Source of the DNA: Sphingobacteriia bacterium
Lineage (GTDB): Bacteria; Bacteroidota; Bacteroidia; Chitinophagales; Chitinophagaceae
Length of the DNA stretch: 10,092 nucleotides
Direction of reading: 5' to 3'
Assembly (NCBI GenBank): GCA_004294465.1
Contig: REAV01000202.1
Coordinates: 1-10,092, forward strand
Of this stretch, positions 6,132 to 10,092 are shown in pieces. How positions within the stretch are numbered: position 1 is the stretch's first letter; the number at the start of each line of letters is the position of its first letter. Made by a program: the position numbers and the translations under genes. The notes beneath the pieces are model-generated. The model worked only from the letters and a program-made list of their open reading frames with translations. It did not search any database and was not told the DNA's origin.

Positions 6132-8744
6132 TTATTTTTTTGAGGTACTTGCTTTTTTGGTAGCTGCTTTCTTCGGACTTGCTTTTTTGGTAGCTGATTT
6201 TTTTGCCCCTTTTGAAGCTGCTTTTTTGGCAACCGTTTTTTTGGTAAACGCTCCAGGCACTTGTGCTTCAATCATTTCTTTTACAGCTGCTAATTCAATT
6301 GTGGCAACCGTTTCAGGGCTATGTTTGGTTCCATCAGCCTGTTTACCTAGTTTGAGCATTTTCTTTTGAAAACGTATGAATGGACCCCATCTTCCATTTT
6401 CAATAGCAATTTTTTCTTCAGGCCATTGAACAATAAATCGATTGGCTTCTTTGGCCATTTTCTTTTCAATGAGTTCATTGATATCCTGCTGACTCAAAGA
6501 ATCAAAATGATAAGCTCGGGGTATATTGATATAGAGATCATTCCATTTAATGAATGGACCGAATCTTCCTTTGCCTTTTGTTACCGGTTTTTCATCAAAG
6601 AACCCAATTGGTGCATCCGCCGATTGTTTTTCCTTCAATAATTCAATGGCTCTTTGTAGATCCATTTCATATAAGTCTTCTCCTTTTGGTATAGAAATGA
6701 ACTGTTCTCCTAATTTTATATAAGGTCCAAAACGGCCAATATTTACAGATAGCTCTTGTGATTCATATTCGCCAATTGTTCTTGGTAAACTAAATAGTTG
6801 CATCGCTTCTTCCATGGTTATGGTTTCGATGCTTTGGTCTTGTTTTAGTTTGGCAAAGCGTGGTTTTTCTGTTTCATCTGCTGTGTCACCAATCTGCACC
6901 ATTGGGCCATATCTACCCATTCTAGCGATTACTTTTTTGCCAGTGGTTGCATCTATTCCCAACTCTCTTTCACCCTTTGCACGCTCAGCAGTTTCTAAAG
7001 TGTGTTCAATGGTTTCATGAAATGGTTTATAAAAGCCATCAATCATATTACTCCATTTCATTCTCCCTTCTGCTATCTCATCAAATTCCTGCTCAATTTT
7101 AGCGGTAAAGCCAAAATCCATTACTTTATTAAAATGTTGTTTCAAGAAATCAGTCACCACCATTCCTAAATCGGTAGGGAATAATTTACTTTTTTCAGCA
7201 CCCGTATTTTCTTGAATGATTTCCTTTTCAATATTATTATTGGCTGTTAGTTTAAATATGGTAACAGCTCTTTTAGTACCCTCTTTGTCTCTTTTTTCTA
7301 CATAATTCCTTTTTACTATTGTAGAGATAGTAGGAGCATAGGTGGATGGTCGGCCAATACCCAATTCTTCTAATTTTTTTACCAACGAGGCTTCTGTGTA
7401 TCTGGGTGAGGGTCTGCTGAATTTTTCAGTTGCCAACATCTCAATAAATCGCAATTGCTCTCCTACTTTTAATGGAGGGAGAATGCCTTCTGTATTTTCT
7501 TCGTCCTCATCATCCTTTCCTTCCATATACACTTTCAAAAAACCATCAAATTGCATTACTTCACCTGAAGCGGTTAGGTTTTGATTGTTAGAACTGATAG
7601 CAATTTTTGCAGTGGTTTTTTCGAAAATGGCTTCACTCATTTGAGAAGCAATGGTTCTTTTCCAAATCAATTCATATAAACGACGCGTTTCTTCATCTCC
7701 AACAGTATGATCTCCCATATAGGTTGGACGAATGGCTTCATGTGCCTCTTGAGCACTTTCATTTTTATTTTTGAATTTACGAGGCTGATGATATTTTGCT
7801 CCGTAACTATTATTGATTTCTTTACTGATATCTTCCAGTGCAGTTTCACTCAAACTGATGCTATCAGTTCTCATGTAAGTGATCTTTCCACTCTCATATA
7901 ACTTTTGTGCAATCAACATGGTTTTACTCACACTATACCCCATTTTGCGTGACGCTTCTTGTTGCAAAGTTGAAGTGGTAAAAGGTGCAGCAGGAGAGCG
8001 TTTAGCAGGTTTTACCTGAATATCTGTAACGGTATAATCAGCATTTTTACAGCTTTCTAAAAAAGATTGCGTTTCTGGTTGTGTAGTTATTTTAGATGGG
8101 CCGTCTGCTTTAAATTGTACTTCTTTTCCATTGATATCTGGAGCTAAAAAAACAGCTTCAACTTTAAAAGAATTTTCGGAAACAAAATGGTTGATTTCTC
8201 TTTCTCTTTCTACAATTAATCTTACAGCAACACTTTGCACCCTTCCTGCACTCAAACTTCTTTGCATGCCTATTTTTCTCCAAAGAACTGGGCTTAATTC
8301 AAAACCCACTAATCGGTCTAATACTCTTCTGGCTTGTTGAGCATTTACCAGATTCATGTTAATTATTCTTGGATTCGCCACCGCTTTTTTTATAGCAGGA
8401 GCAGTGATTTCATGGAAAACTATTCTTTTGGTGATGGCAGGATCTAATCCTAAAACTTCAGCTAAATGCCAGCTGATACTTTCTCCTTCACGGTCCTCAT
8501 CCGATGCAAGCCAAACCTCATCGGCTTTCTTGGCAAGTTGACGTAATTCTTTTACAACGCGTTCTTTGTCTTCAGGTACTTTGTAACGAGGCAAGTATTG
8601 ATTGTTTACATCAATCCCCATATCATCTTTTTCTAAGTCTCTGATATGACCGAAACAGCTTTTCACTTCAAAATCTTTTCCAAGAATTTTTTCAATGGTT
8701 TTTGCTTTTGCAGGAGACTCAACAATCAGTAAATTTTTTGCCAT
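6132..8744 (-). CDS. topA: DNA topoisomerase I (type IA)
   Basis: An 870-residue enzyme that relaxes negative supercoils through a transient 5'-phosphotyrosine break. Seen here: the Toprim domain from NLLIVESPAKAKTIEKIL (Glu9) to SDEDREGE (81-88, Asp82, Asp84, Glu86); the cap and gate region with RVLDRLVGFELSPVLW (140-155) and SAGRVQSVAVRLIV (165-178); the active site GKITYMRTDS with Tyr290; and LEELGIGRPSTYAPTI (458-473). From about residue 595 four Toprim C-terminal repeats follow, each marked by GR(Y/F/W)GP at 610, 670, 726 and 784. There are no CxxC zinc fingers. Residues 834-870 form a histone-H1-like tail with 15 Lys in 37 residues. The start ATG is preceded by GGGAAGG, a rare Shine-Dalgarno-like sequence here. 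The alpha/beta hydrolase gene is upstream on the same strand. Confidence 0.98.
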   Translation of the reverse strand: MAKNLLIVESPAKAKTIEKILGKDFEVKSCFGHIRDLEKDDMGIDVNNQYLPRYKVPEDKERVVKELRQLAKKADEVWLASDEDREGESISWHLAEVLGLDPAITKRIVFHEITAPAIKKAVANPRIINMNLVNAQQARRVLDRLVGFELSPVLWRKIGMQRSLSAGRVQSVAVRLIVEREREINHFVSENSFKVEAVFLAPDINGKEVQFKADGPSKITTQPETQSFLESCKNADYTVTDIQVKPAKRSPAAPFTTSTLQQEASRKMGYSVSKTMLIAQKLYESGKITYMRTDSISLSETALEDISKEINNSYGAKYHQPRKFKNKNESAQEAHEAIRPTYMGDHTVGDEETRRLYELIWKRTIASQMSEAIFEKTTAKIAISSNNQNLTASGEVMQFDGFLKVYMEGKDDEDEENTEGILPPLKVGEQLRFIEMLATEKFSRPSPRYTEASLVKKLEELGIGRPSTYAPTISTIVKRNYVEKRDKEGTKRAVTIFKLTANNNIEKEIIQENTGAEKSKLFPTDLGMVVTDFLKQHFNKVMDFGFTAKIEQEFDEIAEGRMKWSNMIDGFYKPFHETIEHTLETAERAKGERELGIDATTGKKVIARMGRYGPMVQIGDTADETEKPRFAKLKQDQSIETITMEEAMQLFSLPRTIGEYESQELSVNIGRFGPYIKLGEQFISIPKGEDLYEMDLQRAIELLKEKQSADAPIGFFDEKPVTKGKGRFGPFIKWNDLYINIPRAYHFDSLSQQDINELIEKKMAKEANRFIVQWPEEKIAIENGRWGPFIRFQKKMLKLGKQADGTKHSPETVATIELAAVKEMIEAQVPGAFTKKTVAKKAASKGAKKSATKKASPKKAATKKASTSKK
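6147..6196. repeat. 30-base-period direct repeat coding the TopA Lys/Ala tail
   Basis: A 20-base unit, ACTTGCTTTTTTGGTAGCTG on the plus strand, occurs identically at 6147-6166 and 6177-6196, a 30-base period. Degenerate relatives continue to about 6247 (GCTTTTTTGGCAACCG and similar). On the coding strand they encode repeated Ala-Thr-Lys-Lys-Ala-Ser blocks of the topoisomerase tail. The exact nucleotide identity suggests tandem duplication or slippage. Confidence 0.8.
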
Positions 8745-8800
8745 GTACCTTCCCGATAATTACGGTTTTTTTCAACTTTTTATAATCAATTTCACCAGTC

Positions 8801-8829
8801 TTTGGGGTACCCCTTCGGGTTGTTCCAAA
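8801..8829. repeat. Hairpin between the hydrolase and topA genes
   Basis: TTTGG (8801-8805) pairs with CCAAA (8825-8829), and an inner stem ACCC (8809-8812) pairs with GGGT (8817-8820). The alternative palindrome GGGGTACCCC (8804-8813) overlaps it. On the minus strand no T-run follows at once, so it is a poor intrinsic terminator. It may separate or attenuate the hydrolase and topA transcripts or be a dispersed palindrome. The rest of 8745-8888 shows nothing else. Confidence 0.4.
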
Positions 8830-8888
8830 ACAATTCTTGTGATGCAATATTAGGGTAAAGCATCAAATCACAAAAAATCTCCCTACAA

Positions 8889-9752
8889 CTAATTTGCCAA
8901 GAAATGTACAATTTTATCCTTTGTGGTACTGGTTTTGTAAATTTTATTATGTCCCAAACCCTTTGTGATTAAGAGTTCCAGCTTTGGTAGTTGTTCGTTT
9001 AATAGTGGTTTAACATCTTCGAAACTACAGATATTATCTTCTTCGTCATGAACCCACAAAATGTTGAATTGGGCATTTCTTGCTACCCTGGCTACAGAAA
9101 AGTAGCTGATTGGCTCTTTGGCAAGTGCTTCAATAATTTCATAAAAAGCATCTTTTATGGCACCATCTACTTTGATTATTCCAAAAAAATGTTCTACTGC
9201 TGTTTTTGTCTCTGTGGCTGGTGCAATCAATACCAGTTTATCAGGTATATTTTTTTTAATTTTTTCCATGGCCAAGGAAGCCGCCAATCCACCTAAAGAA
9301 TGTGCGATAATTCCATATAATGGGCCAAACTGGTTGTTTACTTCTACAATCATGTCTCTATAGAGTAATGCATTGATTCTCTTTCCTTCAGAACTTCCAT
9401 GTCCGGGTGCATCAAATGCCAGTAATTCAAATCCTTCCTTTAGCAATGCCATTATATAGTTATCAAACTTATAAGCATAGCTGCCAAATCCATGTACAAT
9501 CAATATTTTTTTAGCATCCTGCTGATTGCTTTTCCATTGAAAACCATGAATGGAATACTGATTCATCTGAATGGTGAGTGGATTGGCTTTATGAAAAATA
9601 GCAGGTGCTATTCTTTTGGCGTTAGACTTAAATGGATTGGAAAATAAATCAAAAGCTAAAAGTGCCGCTCTATGTGGAGAAACCAGTCCTATTGCGTTAA
9701 TTCTTGTTCTATAATATCCCAGTGCTACTCTTTGTCTAAATTTCATCTTCAT
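8889..9752 (-). CDS. Alpha/beta hydrolase
   Basis: A 287-residue serine hydrolase-fold protein of unknown substrate. Seen here: the strand and oxyanion motif ILIVHGFGS (83-91), LAFDAPGHGSS (111-121), the nucleophile elbow AHSLGG (150-155) with Ser152, an acid in ILWVHDEEDNI (231-241, Asp236 or Asp239), and the catalytic His268 in GLGHNK. A lid region spans roughly 180-225. The complete triad suggests an active esterase, thioesterase or lipase-like enzyme. The basic N-terminus and a weakly hydrophobic stretch near 18-38 do not form a convincing signal peptide. An ATG at 9752 and another two codons later at 9746 are both possible starts. A TAnnTTTG element lies just 4 bases before the first. 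topA follows 144 bases downstream on the same strand. Confidence 0.9.
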   Translation of the reverse strand: MKMKFRQRVALGYYRTRINAIGLVSPHRAALLAFDLFSNPFKSNAKRIAPAIFHKANPLTIQMNQYSIHGFQWKSNQQDAKKILIVHGFGSYAYKFDNYIMALLKEGFELLAFDAPGHGSSEGKRINALLYRDMIVEVNNQFGPLYGIIAHSLGGLAASLAMEKIKKNIPDKLVLIAPATETKTAVEHFFGIIKVDGAIKDAFYEIIEALAKEPISYFSVARVARNAQFNILWVHDEEDNICSFEDVKPLLNEQLPKLELLITKGLGHNKIYKTSTTKDKIVHFLAN

Positions 9753-9756
9753 GGGT

Positions 9757-9764
9757 CAAAGATA
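9757..9764 (-). promoter_or_regulatory. Candidate -7 element of the hydrolase gene
   Basis: On the minus strand this reads TATCTTTG, a full match to TAnnTTTG, 4 bases before the ATG at 9752. No TTG is seen at the expected upstream spacing, so support is partial. If real, the mRNA would begin at or next to the first ATG, and the second ATG at 9746 might be the working start. Confidence 0.35.
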
Positions 9765-9809
9765 GCTTTGAACCTATATTTACCCGAAATTCTACCTTTT
9801 TTGAAAATA

Positions 9810-9831
9810 ACTGTTTCTATTCATAAACAGT
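9810..9831. repeat. Perfect 7-bp inverted repeat (possible operator)
   Basis: ACTGTTT (9810-9816) and AAACAGT (9825-9831) are perfect inverted arms around an 8-base spacer. Additional outer pairing of AATA (9806-9809) with TATT (9836-9839) is possible with a bulge. It lies in the 213-base region between the divergent hydrolase and ferredoxin genes, upstream of both candidate promoters, where an operator would fit. The regulator is unknown. Confidence 0.45.
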
Positions 9832-9836
9832 AAGTT

Positions 9837-9849
9837 ATTGATAATCAAT
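9837..9849. repeat. Short palindrome ATTGAT-A-ATCAAT
   Basis: A perfect 6-1-6 palindrome, 5 bases after the 9810-9831 inverted repeat and about 70 bases before the ferredoxin -33 element. AT-rich DNA makes such palindromes likely by chance, but its closeness to the other repeat is notable. Confidence 0.3.
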
Positions 9850-9918
9850 TAAATAAATCAAAATTTGAGAAAAACAAAATAAAAGCTTTCGGTATTGGTA
9901 AACTTTTTGCAATAACGA

Positions 9919-9948
9919 TTGGTTAGTTATTCTTTTAAAATACTTTTG
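9919..9948 (+). promoter_or_regulatory. Bacteroidota-type promoter of the ferredoxin gene
   Basis: TTG at 9919-9921 and TACTTTTG at 9941-9948 are separated by 19 bases, a full match to the TTG-N17-23-TAnnTTTG pattern. Transcription would start near 9952-9955, giving a short leader before the ATG at 9966. This is the best promoter candidate in the window. Confidence 0.7.
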
Positions 9949-9965
9949 CAACCCAAAACAACCAT

Positions 9966-10092
9966 ATGTATTCTATTCACATACAATTTGAACAAAAAGG
10001 GTTGGAGCCAGTAACCCTCCATAATATTGAAGCAGATCAGAGTTTATTAGAGGTTTGTTTAGACAATCATATCGAATTACATCATAATTGTG
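9966..10092 (+). CDS. [2Fe-2S] ferredoxin, 3'-truncated by the window end
   Basis: Forty-two codons plus one base of an open frame starting at ATG 9966 are visible. It begins MYSIHIQFEQKG and continues through DQSLLEVCLDNHIELHHNC. This is the start of a plant/adrenodoxin-type [2Fe-2S] ferredoxin fold: a beta hairpin, then the LLEVCLDN helix, then the loop where the first cluster cysteine (Cys42, the last complete codon) sits. The remaining cluster cysteines and most of the protein lie outside the window. The protein would carry electrons in the cytoplasm; ISC-type and general oxygenase-linked ferredoxins look alike here, so the partner cannot be named. A near-consensus promoter ends 17 bases upstream, and two palindromes lie further up. 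There is no Shine-Dalgarno sequence. Confidence 0.83.
   Translation, partial: MYSIHIQFEQKGLEPVTLHNIEADQSLLEVCLDNHIELHHNC

Noticed and set aside
6157..8541. Several open frames of 60-90 codons on the plus strand opposite topA.
   Set aside because: They lie wholly inside a confident essential gene in other frames, show no domain-like sequence and have no promoter; they follow from topA codon usage.
8749..8772. A plus-strand hairpin CCG-N7-CGG followed by seven T's as a terminator.
   Set aside because: The stem is only 3 bp and no plus-strand gene ends there.
9048..9363. Two overlapping plus-strand open frames opposite the alpha/beta hydrolase.
   Set aside because: The hydrolase reading has a full catalytic triad; these are low-complexity antisense frames.
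9838..9848. An FNR/CRP-type box (TTGAT with ATCAA).
   Set aside because: The half-sites are separated by 1 base rather than the 4 that FNR sites need.

Overview
The window looks like ordinary chromosome of a low-GC member of the Bacteroidota, most likely the Chitinophagaceae or a close relative. The reasons are the AT-rich composition, the near absence of Shine-Dalgarno sequences, start regions matching the Bacteroidota promoter pattern (TTG, about 19-20 bases, then TAnnTTTG), a GSCFA-domain protein, and a topoisomerase I with Toprim C-terminal repeats and a Lys/Ala-rich tail in place of zinc fingers. The genus is inferred from general likeness only. There is no mobile element, CRISPR array, tRNA, rRNA or sign of recent transfer.

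Layout. (1) Positions 1-1670, plus strand: the 3' part of a hydroxymethylglutaryl-CoA lyase gene (leucine catabolism), followed 7 bases later by a GSCFA-domain protein. (2) Positions 1660-3407, minus strand: a likely three-gene unit read csaA-like tRNA-binding protein, ogt-type O6-alkylguanine DNA methyltransferase, then a secreted TraB/TIKI/ChaN-like protein. The last gene overlaps the GSCFA gene tail-to-tail by 11 bases. (3) Positions 3438-3848, plus strand: an OsmC-type peroxiredoxin, divergent from csaA with only 30 bases between the start codons. (4) Positions 3851-4720, minus strand: a SirB1-like transglutaminase-fold protein whose usual catalytic positions look degenerate. (5) Positions 4721-4928: a 208-base intergenic region with a small inverted pair of DnaA-box-like sites and a candidate promoter abutting the next gene. 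(6) Positions 4929-6032, plus strand: a membrane fatty acid desaturase with three histidine boxes, ending at a strong bidirectional terminator. (7) Positions 6132-9752, minus strand: an alpha/beta hydrolase gene, then topA. (8) Positions 9753-10092: an intergenic region with two palindromes and a near-consensus promoter, then the first 42 codons of a [2Fe-2S] ferredoxin cut by the window end.

The genes are mostly housekeeping, stress and lipid functions: alkylation repair (ogt), hydroperoxide detoxification (osmC), membrane lipid desaturation, DNA supercoiling control (topA), acyl-CoA catabolism (HMG-CoA lyase) and redox transfer (ferredoxin). I found no convincing new multi-gene system. The items most worth a second look are the promoters set almost on top of start codons (possible leaderless mRNAs), the palindromes before the ferredoxin gene, the inverted DnaA-like pair, and the SirB1-like protein with altered catalytic positions.
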